A stretch of 64,000 nt of DNA from Cylindrobasidium torrendii FP15055 ss-10 (lineage: Eukaryota > Basidiomycota > Agaricomycetes > Agaricales > Physalacriaceae), in assembly GCA_000934385.1 (NCBI GenBank), contig KN880435.1, forward strand, positions 62,001 to 126,000, read 5' to 3'. The notes below the pieces were generated by a model. It did no database searches. It had not been told where the DNA came from and worked only from the letters and a program-made list of their open reading frames with translations. Below, piece after piece: positions 46,233 through 58,479 of this stretch. A program made the translations under genes and the position numbers. Numbering within the stretch: position 1 is the first letter of the stretch; each line of letters begins with the position of its first letter.

Positions 46233-46383
46233 CTTGTTCCTGTAGAGCACTGTCCAATAAAGTTGTTCGGCACGGAACGTACATATAAACATCATCACCG
46301 GTGCGGGGTGGGCTTAATTGCGACCGACATCCCGTTTATAAGAAGGCCATCCTGGCGGCTCTGATTCCGTTTGGAATCACGCC

Positions 46384-47699
46384 ATGTCAAGACCGAACCA
46401 CCACATCTTCTTGAAGCCACGTCCATACGCCTCCCGGGGTGGCCTATTCGAACTCGTTCCCTTGCTGCCTGACCCACCATTCAAGCACATCCCTTCGGAA
46501 ATTTGGACACAGATATTCCATTTTGTCGCTGCCCAGGAATGTGGACAGAAGCAGATTTGGGTCCTGGTGCGCCTTTGTCGCGACTTTAAGGTATGTACTT
46601 GATTCCCATCCTGTTGCACACCAGACGCTGAGACTGCTGTGAGTCACTTGCTCTGCCGATCGCGTATGAACGTGTTCATATGCACGAGATACACCAACTA
46701 CGAAAGTTCTATGACTGTCTGCAGACTGCAGACAGCAAGTGGGACTCCCTTCGCCGCGTCCCGTTTTCCACGCCTGGCCGATGGGTCAGGGATCTTGACC
46801 TGCAGGCCCTCAAATTCAAGGACTATGAACAAGCGCTTACCGTCGACTCTCTCATCACTGCCTTATTCCCCCTCGTACCCTTTTTGACACACTTCACCAT
46901 GAATCCCGAGTTCATCATGAGTTGTCGGGCAATCATGTCTTTGGCCGACCGCGCCGGTACGACAAGCCTACGTTCCCTGCGGGGTCTTACCTACGTGCCC
47001 TGCCCAACTCTACATGGCCAGGAAGAAGCTATGATTCGTCTGCTGAGGACATGCGACAGCCTTGAGGAGTTGGAGCTCAAGGGTCAAAATCACCTCGATG
47101 CGTTCGATGTCTTGGCGCTAGAACATGAAGACGAGATGGACGGACTCCACCTGCCCAGCATCCGTACCCTTACCCTTTCTTCCATCCATCATTCGCCACT
47201 CCTCGACGCCCTCAACAAGACTGCATTGCCGGCGTTGACGACGCTGACTATAACGCCGTATGATGACATCCCAAACTCGCCTGTCTCGACTTTTATCGCA
47301 TTACACGGAGCGACGCTGCGTTCTTTGTTCTTGTTCACGCCCAAGTGCTGGCCGACGCGTCTGCATCCAACGCCGACTACCATTCTTCAGACTTCCCCTG
47401 GTCTAGAACATTTATCGCTCGAATTTCCCGTCCCAGAGCTCATATTGGAGGACAAACATCCCTTGCAGACGTTGTCAGTCCCTCGGCCGACCGCCGATAC
47501 GTGGGACGTTATTGTGCGTCTGCTGCCGCGCCTCCCCAAGCTACGCGTTGTTCGCGCCAGGGATGTCCGTTGGCTCAGGAAGGGCATGAACTCGCGCGCT
47601 CAGGAAACGGGTGTTCAGGGTACAATGCGAGACTGGCAAGCAAAATTGGCAAGAAAGGGCGTCAAGATGCTGGATGCGGATTGGAAAGACATCGAGTGA
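46384..47699 (+). CDS. F-box-like protein
   Basis: Two exons (46384-46590, 46644-47699) give 420 residues. Exon 1 carries an F-box-like start (FKHIPSEIWTQIFHFVAAQE, WVLVRLCRDFK). Exon 2 continues with helix-strand units that read like degenerate leucine-rich repeats (DSLEELELKGQ, LHLPSIRTLTLSS, PALTTLTITPY, GATLRSLFLFT). Such proteins recruit substrates to SCF ubiquitin ligases and are expanded in Agaricomycetes. The acceptor at 46643 is chosen over the earlier AG at 46624, which would bring a stop. Substrate unknown. Confidence 0.8.
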
Positions 47700-48003
47700 G
47701 ATGGGTCAGACTAATGATAATGATTTTAGATACGAGTGCTTTCTTCTTTAACGCTGCTTTCTGTTCTGTGCATTACTAGAGCCTCTCATAATGATATCAA
47801 ATCTGCATGGTCTATTGCATGTGGCAAGCAATACTCACCGCACGTACCGCGGAATCCGCTCTACAAGAAACTCAAACTGAGGTCCTCTGCATAGAACCCT
47901 TGCGCGGCCGATTGGCATGGTCATTGAGCGTTTGAGAGAAGGCAATTACTTGCAAAGGAAATACTCTTTTGTACATGGTTTTGTGATGCTACAGTGATTT
48001 ATA

Positions 48004-48028
48004 CAGTCGAACTTGAGATAACCCATAC
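48004..48028 (+). repeat. MITE left terminal inverted repeat
   Basis: 25 bases, exact reverse complement of 48145-48169. Confidence 0.9.
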
Positions 48029-48144
48029 TTTTTTAAACCCATAACTTGTCATACCCCATAGGTTTTTGGGACCATTTCCCGAAATTTTGGCAGGGAAATC
48101 CCATAACCCTGCCATAACCCATAGCTTTTGGGGTCCACGGAGGG

Positions 48145-48169
48145 GTATGGGTTATCTCAAGTTCGACTG
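48145..48169 (-). repeat. MITE right terminal inverted repeat
   Basis: 25 bases, exact reverse complement of 48004-48028; followed by the TA duplication. Confidence 0.9.
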
Positions 48170-48194
48170 TAGTGAGAGTTTTGCCATGGTCCTC

Positions 48195-49155
48195 TCACGC
48201 AGCGGTACGCTTGTCAGAAACTCGAAGGGACTCGATGACCCATTGGCGCCGTTTTTGCGCTTTCTCGTTTAAGTCCTCCAGCCCTGTCTCGCGTACAGCG
48301 ACGACTCGCGCATCGCGATGAGGATCAAGAGAGTCGTCGACTTCTGCCTCCTCACCCCATTCCTCTTGCAGAACTTCGTCCTCCTTGAGATCGACCCCAC
48401 TGCTCGCAACATCCTCTGGGGTGGACTGCGTTACGCCTTGACCTGAGAATAAGGAAACAGATGAAGACCATGTGTTGGTCAAAAACTGGGTTGCATCGTC
48501 CACGAATGTCTTCGGCTTGCGCCGGGGCATGGACGTCAAGACGTATTTCGTATTGCGCCAAGTCTCACTGCTTGTCTGCTCTGTCGAAGGATACGAAGGA
48601 TCACAGGCGTATTTGACGATAATTTCCGCTGTGTCCTTATGGAAAGAGAAATTGGGGAGGGGGTGTGAGTATTGATTTGGGTAGGGTTCTGATACTGGAC
48701 GGCGGTGACGGAGAACGAGTCGTTCGTCTATTGAGCACACGTTAACGAGGCTCAGACAAATGAAGGAGCAGAACTACCTTCAACATCAATGGCATGCCCA
48801 GACGACCTTGAACATAGTGCGCCGGACGTGTCAACGAAGAATACCTAAGAACAGTCTCAGAACCCTGACATCGCTAAAAGCGGCAGTACAAGCGCCTACC
48901 TGGTTGTTGGAATTAGGATTCCTGCGACCTGTTCACATATGCGTTTATGAGCATTGTCCGAAGAACTGCTACAATATACACACTTTCGACAAGGGAAGTC
49001 TCTGTCTGCGTGAACAAGATGACATTAGAGCCGTCCTCAATGGAGTCGAGTGCGACGTCGAGAACCCGCCCACTACCAGCATTCTTGATCATGAAATAGC
49101 CTGGTGGAAAGCCATTTGTTTCGGGGGGAGGGGAGGGATCTTGGATAGCGGTCAT
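48195..49155 (-). CDS. Ricin-B-type lectin-fold protein with acidic tail
   Basis: Four exons (49155-48984, 48928-48900, 48844-48778, 48727-48195) encode 266 residues. The N-terminal ~130 residues read as a beta-trefoil of ricin B type (PPGYFMIKNAGSGRVLDVAL, GSNVILFTQTE, VFFVDTSGALCSRSSGHAID, DERLVLRHRRP). There is no signal peptide. The remainder is not a lectin repeat: a Pro/Tyr block (PYPNQYSHPLPNF), a cluster of basic residues (SMPRRKPKTFVDD) and a strongly acidic segment (DLKEDEVLQEEWGEEAEVDD). This layout recurs in cytosolic lectin-like proteins of Agaricomycetes as I recall them; sugar binding is unproven. The first in-frame ATG is at 49155. A MITE sits just past the stop. Confidence 0.75.
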
Positions 49156-49521
49156 GACGGTCAAGAGGCAAGCGCCAACTAACAGCCGATTGATCTAGTT
49201 CGGCCCTTGGCAATTACTTGTTCAGGCCGAATGACCGTCATAACTTGGTGCTAGGCAGCTACACAAGTCTGCAGAGCCGGGGGCCCTTTGGCCGTGTCAT
49301 ATATGGAAAGTGAGACCACTGAGCGACCGATACAGCACACTCAAATATGACATATAAATACGGAGGGTATATTCACTAACAAGGGATCTTGAATAGAAAT
49401 ACAGTGCGCAAAATGACGGACAAGCATCAATGTCCATTTTGCAAGCAATCGTTGCCGTAGAGTCGCGGTCTGCGCTAAAGCCATCAGCCGAAGAGTGTTC
49501 GAAGCTCAACTGCAATCTGTG
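49156..49521. other. Intergenic stretch
   Basis: This 366-base gap holds the upstream region of the lectin-like gene and the 3' end of the kinase-like ORF (both minus). A TATATGG-like string lies near 49298. Nothing else recognised. Confidence 0.35.
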
Positions 49522-49950
49522 CTAAGGACTACAGGTTACCAAGTCAGACGTGGTGCATAGCCCGCCGGTAAAGACGCACCCTTTTTCAGATCTGAAAACC
49601 AGGCAAGCGATATCACGACTGCCTGATCTTCCTTTGAAATAGCCACAGAATTGGGCTTGAGACGACGAGCTTCGGAAACTGAACGTTCTTTCGTCGGATT
49701 GTAGCAAATGAGTCCTAGCTTCATCCTCTAGCAATCGCACTTGGTCATCCTTCGCTATCTTGACGATGACCGGAAAGCTTTCGCATACTCCGACAATGGC
49801 GAGGCTGCCTGTGTAGACATGATTTTGGGTAACTTCGCGGATGTGGACCGTTACAGCAGGGCCAGAATCCATGTACGGTGAGGCAGCCCAGGCCCACATC
49901 TGGTAAGTATGACCCTGGTCGCAAACAAGCTGAAGAGAGCTGAACGCCAT
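49522..49950 (-). CDS. Truncated protein-kinase-like ORF (N-lobe only)
   Basis: A 142-codon ORF begins with an ATG at 49950. Its centre looks like a kinase N-lobe: a strand with an invariant-type lysine (SFPVIVKIAKDD) followed by an alpha-C-like helix with glutamate (RLLEDEARTHLL). No HRD, DFG or other C-lobe motif follows, and the frame ends within 50 codons. A GT donor at 49579 could join a few more codons near 49506-49530 before a stop, which would not rescue a C-lobe. It is either a degenerate fragment or a small kinase-like binding protein. The assignment is tentative. Confidence 0.4.
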   Translation of the reverse strand: MAFSSLQLVCDQGHTYQMWAWAASPYMDSGPAVTVHIREVTQNHVYTGSLAIVGVCESFPVIVKIAKDDQVRLLEDEARTHLLQSDERTFSFRSSSSQAQFCGYFKGRSGSRDIACLVFRSEKGCVFTGGLCTTSDLVTCSP

Positions 49951-50352
49951 GTTGGTTGATAGGTTGTTTTGTTCAATGGTATCGAGGGGGTAATGAAGTC
50001 GAGGTTGGTGGGACAGAGGACATTATATACCTGGACTCACAAACATGGAAAAGGGACCTTGCGAAGTCCGTTTGTTGCTGCAAGATGGACCTGCGAGTGT
50101 CAGGGTCTTTTGTTGACAATGTTCAAGGTTATGAATAAAACATTTCCAAATGCAGTTGTTCCTTGGAAAAGCATTGTTCAGACCAGATTCACGTGCTCAT
50201 TTTTTGTTGAAGAAGTGGTGGGCGTGCTGTCCAACTTCCAAGTGGCAAATGCGTGATCGCGGCGATCGGGCCGAATGACGTCCGCTTCAATAATGAAATT
50301 GGACTTTGCTCTGTGCAACTGCCGCGAGGACGAGAGAGACGACGCGCCGAGA
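49951..50352. promoter_or_regulatory. Divergent intergenic region upstream of NTE1
   Basis: This 402-base gap lies between the divergent kinase-like ORF and the NTE1 start. No TATA box or clear binding site is visible. Confidence 0.35.
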
Positions 50353-53300
50353 ATGGATCACCCATCGCCGCCGGAATGGAGCGGCCCGCATCCACTTGTC
50401 TCGCTCGTGTCGGCCTGCTTCTGGGTCATTCGTACGCGAAAAGTCCGGCTTTGTCTTCTCTACGTTGACCCTTCACTCAGTCTGGATCCTGTCCTGGGTC
50501 AAAGCGCTTGTCGCTTTCGTAACAATCACCATCCCACGTCTGATATATGCAGCACTGTCGTATTCGTTCACTCTCACAGTGGGTGGAACCGTCAAGCGTC
50601 AGTTACCTGCGCTCAAGCAATCATGCAGCTCAATTTCTGGTCATTTGCTATCATCTTTGTCGCATCATTGGTTGCTCTGAACTATTGGATTCGCTTCAAA
50701 TATCTCAACGACTACACTCAATTGAAAGAGCCTCCTCTTGTTAAACCAGATGCCACCGAACTTCATCCAGACGTGAATACACCAGGTCCGCACGCCATAC
50801 TTTCCCTCTCCAAACCTGATCATTATATTCAGAGGCTCCACCTTCCTTCCATAACTACCTTGACGACTTTCTTCAGGCCGTACGCGTCTTTGGATTTGTA
50901 AGTCAAGCACAATGTCATTTTGAGGACCCAACTAATAAATCATTGGCCAGCTCGAGAAACCGGTACGTATGCGTGCACCTTGCAAGGCCATTTGGCTTAT
51001 GACCTCAAGGTCTTCCATGAGCTCGCAAGACATTTGCAGACTCGGAGACTAATTGCAGGTGACAGTATGTCACTTGAACAAGACAAGAACTTCTACTGTG
51101 TCATCGACGGAAACGTACAAGTATTTGCGCAAGGGGATAAATCTGCAGAAGCCAGGGAAGACCTTTGGGAGGATGAAGACATGAATGGATATCAGCTTCT
51201 CAACGAAGTTGGAAGCGGTGGGACATTGTCTAGCTTGTTCACTATTCTAGGGCTTTTCACGGAGGACGTGAAGATGAGTTGGCAGGATGAGAACATAGCC
51301 ACCCCTTCGGCATTTTCGCCTTCGATTTTCTCGCCCGCAACTACTGCACAGTCACGGGTGGATAATGATGTATCCCAATTCGATTTGAACGAACCGCCCC
51401 CGCCCCGAAATGGTCGACGAGATTCCGTGTCATCCAATGGATCCACAGTTCAAGAGGGAGAAGTGCCCAGCTCTAGTGGGCCCTTGCCGAGACGATTTAC
51501 TCCCGCCGCTCCTCTTTCCCCCATCATCGACGACGACGACTTCAGTGTATCACCTCCTCCTCGAGTTGCCTCCCTTCCTCGCAACGGTATACGGCATCTT
51601 CACGAAGGTGTAGTCGCGCGCGCAAGCGAAGATACAACGCTCGCGGTCATCCCTGCCGAAGCTTTTCGAAGACTCACCAAGAAGTTTCCCAAGGCAACTG
51701 GTCACATTGTTCAAGGTAAAGAAGGAAAAGAAATTGACTTACTTTACTAACCCTGTTTAGTAATTCTGACCCGTTTTACGCGCGTCACGTTCAATGCTGC
51801 GCACAAGTATCTTGGTTTGACAAGCGAGGTGCTCAGGACGGAAAAGGCCATAAATGACATCGCGTGCCACCCTCTACCTGATTCTTTTTACGAGGGCGGC
51901 GGGCTCCAGTACCTTCGCCAACGATTCGATGGCAACAAATCCACCGGGGATGATGAGAACGATTACTTCCCTATGCAAGGCTCCCCTACAATGACTGGAA
52001 CAAGTGCTACCGACTCGCCAAAATCATCTAGGGCAACTGCTGTGGCCGAAACCCCTGTGATGGCGCCAGCATTTGTACGCGTCGCCTCTTCCCGCTCAAG
52101 CATGGGTCATAGCATATCACGCAACAGCGTTCAAGCAGGCGATTTGATGAGCTCAACGCGGAATGCGAGCGAGTTTTATCGCGGTGGGAAAAAATCAATC
52201 CATACTGTCTTGCCTACCCCCCGGAATAAGAGAGGTGCTAGACCCTTTGACAACGACCCCGACGCCAATGACGATTTCGACCTCCGCGCGGAAGTTATGT
52301 CGTGCATCGCCAAATCAATCGGCTTGCTGCAGCCTCCCATTAGCACACATGATTCTGTCGAAGCATCACCCGCTTTCCAGCCCGCAATGATGACCCCGCC
52401 GGGAAGTAGTCGCAACTCTCGCTCTGGGTTGGGCATGATAACCTCCTTGTCACTGCTGGATCCAACTGACGATATGTCGAGTATGACCGGGGGCTCGTCA
52501 CTGCACTCTGCCGATGAATACATGAGTGGTTTAGACAACGAGGTCGAAATGTTATTTTTCAGCGCGGGAACTACCTTGGTGAAGGCAGGGGAGGCCAACA
52601 CTGGTGCGGCGATAGCTCAAGTATTGTCGAGCTTGCTAATTGTGAGCAGGTCTGTACTATGTCATCGAAGGTTTTCTAGATATATACCTCCCTGAAGAAC
52701 AACCCAGTGGTCAGAAACCTCCGGAACCCGCATTTACCCCAGGGATCCCCCCGAAGAAGAGTGAACAAAAACTGTTGTTTACTGTTAAACCTGGAGGCAT
52801 TGCTGGCTATCTTGGTGAGTACTAATGTTCTTTCTGACGGTTCTCGCTAACACACTCTTCCTATTCTCCAGCCTCACTAACACACACAGCCTCATATGTC
52901 GACATCACCGCAAAGACCGACACCTACGTCGGTTTCCTGCCATCCAATGCACTCGAACGGATTCTTGAGAAACGGCCCATTGTTCTTTTGACACTCGCAA
53001 AGCGGTTGATATCACTCTTGTCTCCGTTAGTTCTGCACATCGATGCGTCGTTGGATTGGATGCAGGTCAACGCGGGACAGGTTATATGGCGCCCGGGCGA
53101 CATAAGCGATAGCTTTTATATTGTCATCAACGGTCGACTCCGCTCAATCTCAGAAGCCGACGATGGTGTCATCACGATACTGGGGGAATATGGGCAAGGG
53201 GATACGGTCGGGGAGGTCGACGTGATCACTAGCTCGACCAGAAGGAGCACAGTCCATGCTATTCGTGACACTGAACTCATTCGAATGCCTCAAACCTTGT

Positions 53301-55682
53301 TCAATGCCATTTCCGCACGGTCAGTATTCCATCGATGAAAGCAGAGACAAACATTGACCATGCTCATAGGAATCCGCGTATCACTGCACAGTATGTCGAA
53401 CAGGTTGCTCATCTTGTTACAAACTCACCCCAAACAGAATTTTGCGAATGATTGCAACACGCGTACGAAGTGAAAATGACGGGCCCAACACTCAGAAGAG
53501 GTCGCAATCGTCTTCCGAATTCGGCTACAACAACAATTTGAAGACCATCGCTGTCCTTCCGGTGTCTCGGAATGTTCCTGTAGATGCGTTCGCTCGCAAG
53601 CTTCAAGCGGCTCTCGAAGGTATTGGGGCATCGACTTCTTACCTCAACCAGGCCACGATGTCGAATCAGTTGGGCCGGCATGCATTCACGCGGATGGGGA
53701 AGCTCAAGGCTGCAGGCTGGCTAGCTGATTTAGAGCAGAGATATCGCTCGGTTCTTTATGTCGTTGATTCCCCAGTCAGCAGCTCCTGGACGCAGACTTG
53801 CATTCGACAGGTGCGTACGCACAAGTTGGCTGGCATATCTTTTCAAACTTGTCACAGGCTGACTGTGTTATGGTCGTGGGAATGGGAGATGACCCTTCCA
53901 TCGGGGAATATGAGCGTCTGCTCCTGTCAATGAAGACAACTGCACGCAAAGAGCTGGTCCTATTGCATCCTGAGCGCTATGTTGTACCTGGCTCTACGCG
54001 CGAGTGGCTTAAAGTGTGTCTATGCTTAAGTCTATATCAGTGTAGACTCAATTCTAGCGCAGAACCGGCCATGGGTTCATCAACACATACATGTGGAATT
54101 ACCTGTATGTATTCAAAGATGGGGGTCGTTTATTTCTCACTGACTAACGAGTCTAGGGCTTGATGCTCCCCATTCCCAAAGTTCCCACTGTACCCAAAGG
54201 ACCCGATGCGGTGACCGCTCTCAAGAACCTCAAAGACAAAGTACAGAGTGAAATTCGGAAATACCGGGGTGTCGCCATTGACGCACGACCTCAACGGTCT
54301 GCGCGAGTGAACGACTTTTCGAGACTTGCACGGCGGATTTGTGGCAACTCTGTTGGATTGGTTTTGGGTGGAGGCGGCGCCCGAGGGATATCCCACTTGG
54401 TATTTCTTTTCTCACTGCAGCTACTTGCGGCATTCAATTCTGATATGTCCCCCAGGGTCTTATTCGTGCGCTCGAGGAAAGAGGTATACCTATCGACCAT
54501 ATTGGAGGCACAAGTATAGGCGCTTTTATTGGCGGTCTGTACGCTCGAGAGGGCGATATTCTGTCTAGCTCAGGTCGCGCGAAGCAGTTCAGCAGTCGTA
54601 TCGCAAACGTTTGGCGCATGCTTTCGGATGTCACGTACCCCATTATTGCATACACAACGGCAAGCATATTGAGATTTTTCAATTGGGTACAGACGTTGAC
54701 ATGGCCTAGGGGCATGAGTTCAACCGTGGGTTGTATAAAGTGGGTCGTTGCATCTAAATACTGCGTGGTTTCTGAATGACTGCAGGCCTTTTACGACACT
54801 CACATTGAGGATATGTGGCTGCCGTTTTTCTGTAATACCACGAACATCAATACGTCCGAGATGTCGATACACGAGACTGGTTATGCGTGGCGGTTCATCC
54901 GCGCATCGATGACTCTCGTCGGGCTACTGCCTCCTCTGTGCGATAATGGACATATGCTGGTCGATGGTGGTTATGGTAAGTCGGCTGTCCACCTATACGT
55001 GATCACGCTCAAACTTCGTTTAGTGGACAATCTTCCTGTAGGAAGACTCAGATCGCACTTTGGTTTCGCTAATTCCCTTCCCAGGTCTCAGTGATGTTCC
55101 AGCGTGGTGCGCGCGCAGTATTCGCTTGCGATGTTGGCTCTGTGGGCGACCAGTTACCTCTATCTGCCCGCTAGTAGAACTCATGCACGCTTTAGGTCGA
55201 TGATAATTCACCAAGAAACTTTGGTGATCACGTATCTGGCTGGTGGTTATTGGTAAACCGCTGGAATCCATTTTCAAGCGCACGGACGGTACCCGCTATT
55301 ACGGAGATACAGAGCCGCCTGGCATAGTGTGTACTCTTTGTAGTTTCTGCATTTGGCTAATTGCACCCCATGCAGCGTATCGAGCGTGAAGACTCTTGAA
55401 GAAGCGAAGGTTACACCAGGCTGTCTGTATCTGGCGATGCCGGTCCAGGAGGTACAATTCTGCTTGCGCCTTTGGCTACAATTCTCTGACGAGTATTTGC
55501 AGTATGGCACCTTACAGTTCGGGAAATTCGAGGAAATAGAACAGAAAGGGTACGAAGCTGCGCAGAAGATTCTGGACGATTGGGAAGAAGATGGTCTCTT
55601 ACCGCCACCTCTTATTAGCGGGCAAGATACGCTACCAACTGGAAAGAAGAAGGGGCGCGGCGTGCGAAGGAACTCTATTTAG
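50353..55682 (+). CDS. NTE1: Lysophospholipase NTE1 (patatin-like phospholipase)
   Basis: Twenty-two exons (50353-50406, 50444-50578, 50629-50785, 50833-50897, 50951-50962, 51010-51715, 51761-52603, 52650-52814, 52872-53319, 53370-53390, 53438-53810, 53858-54013, 54063-54104, 54157-54399, 54456-54659, 54710-54739, 54786-54975, 55024-55037, 55085-55141, 55196-55326, 55376-55451, 55503-55682) give 1433 residues. Membrane segments lie at the N-terminus ([20 protein letters not shown]). Cyclic-nucleotide-binding-like domains follow ([34 protein letters not shown]). The patatin domain has the oxyanion loop [15 protein letters not shown] (~1126), nucleophile GGTSIGAF (Ser ~1160) and DGGYVDNLP (Asp ~1278). 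NTE1 deacylates phosphatidylcholine at the ER. The intron at 54660 needs a GC donor; the first intron is only 37 bases. Confidence 0.96.
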
Positions 55683-55885
55683 GGACTCTTGCATCTTCGG
55701 ATACCATCTATGCATTATAGCAAATGCATATAAGTACATACACATATACCACAAAATGCGTAATCATAGTTGAGTACTCAAGCTCAAGTGAAGGTAAACC
55801 AAGGGCAAATCTTAGTACTCTAATAAGAGAGTGGCGGTGTGAGCTTTGTGATCGGCACGGATGCCGCATTCAGACGCGAGCTATC

Positions 55886-58479
55886 ATGAACTCCTTAGAG
55901 GGCGAGACAGAGGCCGCGCTCGACACGTCTCTGTTCAAAGAAATCGCAAGAAAGTCGCTTGTCGATGCGCTGAATGCTGTACGGATTCCAATACGACCTT
56001 CAAGCCGGGAGACTGAGTACAGGTTAGGTGAACGGAGCCAAAACATTGGTTCTCGACGCGACATTGGCTGGACCGCTGGGATTAGTGACTGAAGTTGCGT
56101 TATTGAAGGTGCGTGCTCATCTCAACATGATAGCACACACTCAACCTTCGCAGCATCATGGCGTCGACAAGATGTTTTGGTTGGAGGCGGGCCCACTTGC
56201 CGCGACAACCTCCAACATTGTTTATTTGTGTCGACCGCTCATTAAGTATGTGAAGATCATTGCAGGTGCGTAGGGTGTAATTCGATGCTCGGTGCAACCT
56301 TATCACTTCCCAGACCAAATCAAGCGACACGCGCAACAGTCCCCTCGGCACACATACACCCTTCTCCTCGTTCCACGCGTTTCTGCCCTTGTCAAATCTG
56401 TGCTCGAAGAAGAAGGAGTATTAGGAGATGTGACCTTGATTCCATACAATCTTCAATTTATACCTGTGGATGAGGACGTCGTGTCTTTGGAACATGATGC
56501 GGCATTCAAGGAAATATGGGCGGTGCGTTTGTCAAGGATCCTGGATTGATCTCCTCTGACCGTAGCCGCAGGATGGAGATGAGACAGTCATATTCGATTC
56601 TGCACAGGCACTTCTTACATTCCAAAAACTGTATGGCCTATTCCCACGCGTAGTCGGCAAAGGAGACAAAGCAGCAGTACGTCTGCGTGGAAGTCCGTCG
56701 CAAGCAATAGTACTGATGGAATTAGAGACTTGCCACTCTGCTTTCGAACGCTCTTCATCAAGCGCGTTCTGACTCTCCACCCGACACACTTCTTGACCGG
56801 TCAGACAAGATTGACGCGCTCATTATTCTCGACCGTCAAGTCGATCCTATCACACCCCTGCTAACCCAGCTCACGTACCAAGGCCTCATTGACGAGCTCA
56901 TAGGAATCAAAAACTGTTCGTTTTCTTCTCGTTCTGTTGAGCGGAATCTTGACGTTTGCACAGCTCACGTTGATTTGCCTGCGTCTCTCGTCTCACCTCC
57001 AACCAATGATCAGACAACAAGTCCATCAACATCGACGACACAAACACCTCAGCCAAGTATGCGGAAAGAGGCGAAGAAGAAATACCATCTTTCGTCAACG
57101 GACCATTTGTTTGCAGAGTTGAGGGATCGTAACTTCTCTACCGTTCTGAAGAGAATGAATAAGATTGCCCGGCGCCTCGACGAAGAAGTGAAGGTATCAG
57201 GTTCTCTTTCCCGTATGGTACACGCCTAAAATTCAGCAAGGCAAGTCGGCAAGCCAGGAGCATACCTCAATTGAAGGATGTAGTGGGGCGACTAGGAAGT
57301 TTACAGGCCGAGCGCCAGTCACTAGTTCTGCGTCAGTGACTTCTGAACCAGACTGGAGGTATGTACATTTTTCTGACAAGCGTGCGCAGACATAGGCCTG
57401 GCCGAGATGCTCGTCCCAATCACAAACACAGAACACTTCAGTAAAGCCCTTGAAATTCAACAGAGTAAGTTTGCAATCCACGCAGCCTGACCGCTATTCA
57501 CAATACATAGATCTGCTTGCGTCCTACCGTACTTCCGACCAGCTTGTGGCCATCGAAGATCTCATTGCTCAAGGCGCCGACTTTGAAACTGTTCTCAGGC
57601 TCGTGTGCTTGGCTAGCGTGACTACTGGTGGCATTAAACCGAAGACGTTGGACGGTCTCAAGCGTGAGATACTCCAGGTATGGTTTGTGTTTCTCAACCC
57701 ATGGGCGGAATTCACGAAAACCATCAGAATTATGGATATCATCTGTTGCCTAGTTTGTTGGCCTTGTCTTCCCCCTCATTGTCCGCGATAGTACCCAATC
57801 CTGCTCCTGTTTCTGCTGCACAACCGGTCAAGTATCCTTTCGTCGCCCTCCGCGATACCCTACGTCTCTGGATTGACGATAGCGGAGAAAGTCACGACGA
57901 AGCAGAGACAGACCTTAGCTATGTGTATTCTGGCTATGCGCCGATCAGCATTCGTTTGGTTCAGTGTCTCACGCAACGCGATGCCCTCCTGAAACGCAGC
58001 TCGGAAAAAGGAAAAGCGGCAGAGGCGATGCAGCCTGACGGCGAGCCCGACAAGCTTCAAGCGCATCCCATCGTGGGGTGGAAAGGTTTTGAGGACGTAA
58101 TTGCGAGCATCCCCGGTGAAGCTGTTGACATCATTCAAGCTCCTGCAAGAGGGTCGCAACTGTCGAACTCAGGTCGATTTTTGCGTGTCTGTTGTGTCGC
58201 TTGATTCTGATCATATCATATAGTGCGCTTTGGGGAGAAGGAATCAATCACCGTAGTTTTTTTCTTGGGAGGGTGCACTTACACAGAGATTGCGGCGCTA
58301 AGATGGGTCGCGAGACAAAATAAGGGTGCGTAGGCCCAACTTCTAATTACCTCCAATGTTAAGCTTCTGTAGGGCGCAAGTTCATCATTGCCACGACGAG
58401 CATCATCCGTGGTTCCAGCCTCATCGATGAGATAGCGGGCGTGAACAAGTCTATCGGGAGCAAGGACGCGGGAATATGA
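55886..58479 (+). CDS. VPS33: Vacuolar sorting SM protein VPS33
   Basis: Thirteen exons (55886-55978, 56028-56108, 56154-56265, 56314-56522, 56572-56676, 56726-56915, 56964-57193, 57241-57331, 57390-57464, 57511-57677, 57728-58172, 58224-58325, 58373-58479) encode 668 residues, close to the usual ~690. Sec1/Munc18 blocks are clear: KTLVLDATLAGPLGLVTEVA, SNIVYLCRPLI, IILDRQVDPITPLLTQLTYQ, LFAELRDRNFSTVLKRMNKI and the late SITVVFFLGGCTYTEIAALR. VPS33 is the SM subunit of the HOPS and CORVET tethers that assembles vacuolar SNAREs. At the third junction from the middle the donor gtcagt at 57332 (not 57335) restores VLHIGLAEML. Downstream of NTE1, same strand, 203 bases apart. Confidence 0.95.

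Larger units (their letters stand above)
48004..48169. mobile_element. MITE, Tc1/mariner- or pogo-like, 166 bp
   Basis: The element starts and ends with perfect 25-base inverted repeats (48004-48028 and 48145-48169, each CAGTCGAACTTGAGATAACC plus five more bases). A TA dinucleotide flanks each side (48002-48003 and 48170-48171), as expected for the TA target duplication of the Tc1/mariner superfamily. The interior (about 116 bases) is AT-rich with further inverted CCCATA/TATGGG pieces and has no ORF, so it is a non-autonomous element. It lies 25 bases from the stop codon of the minus-strand lectin gene, probably in its 3' UTR. Confidence 0.88.
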
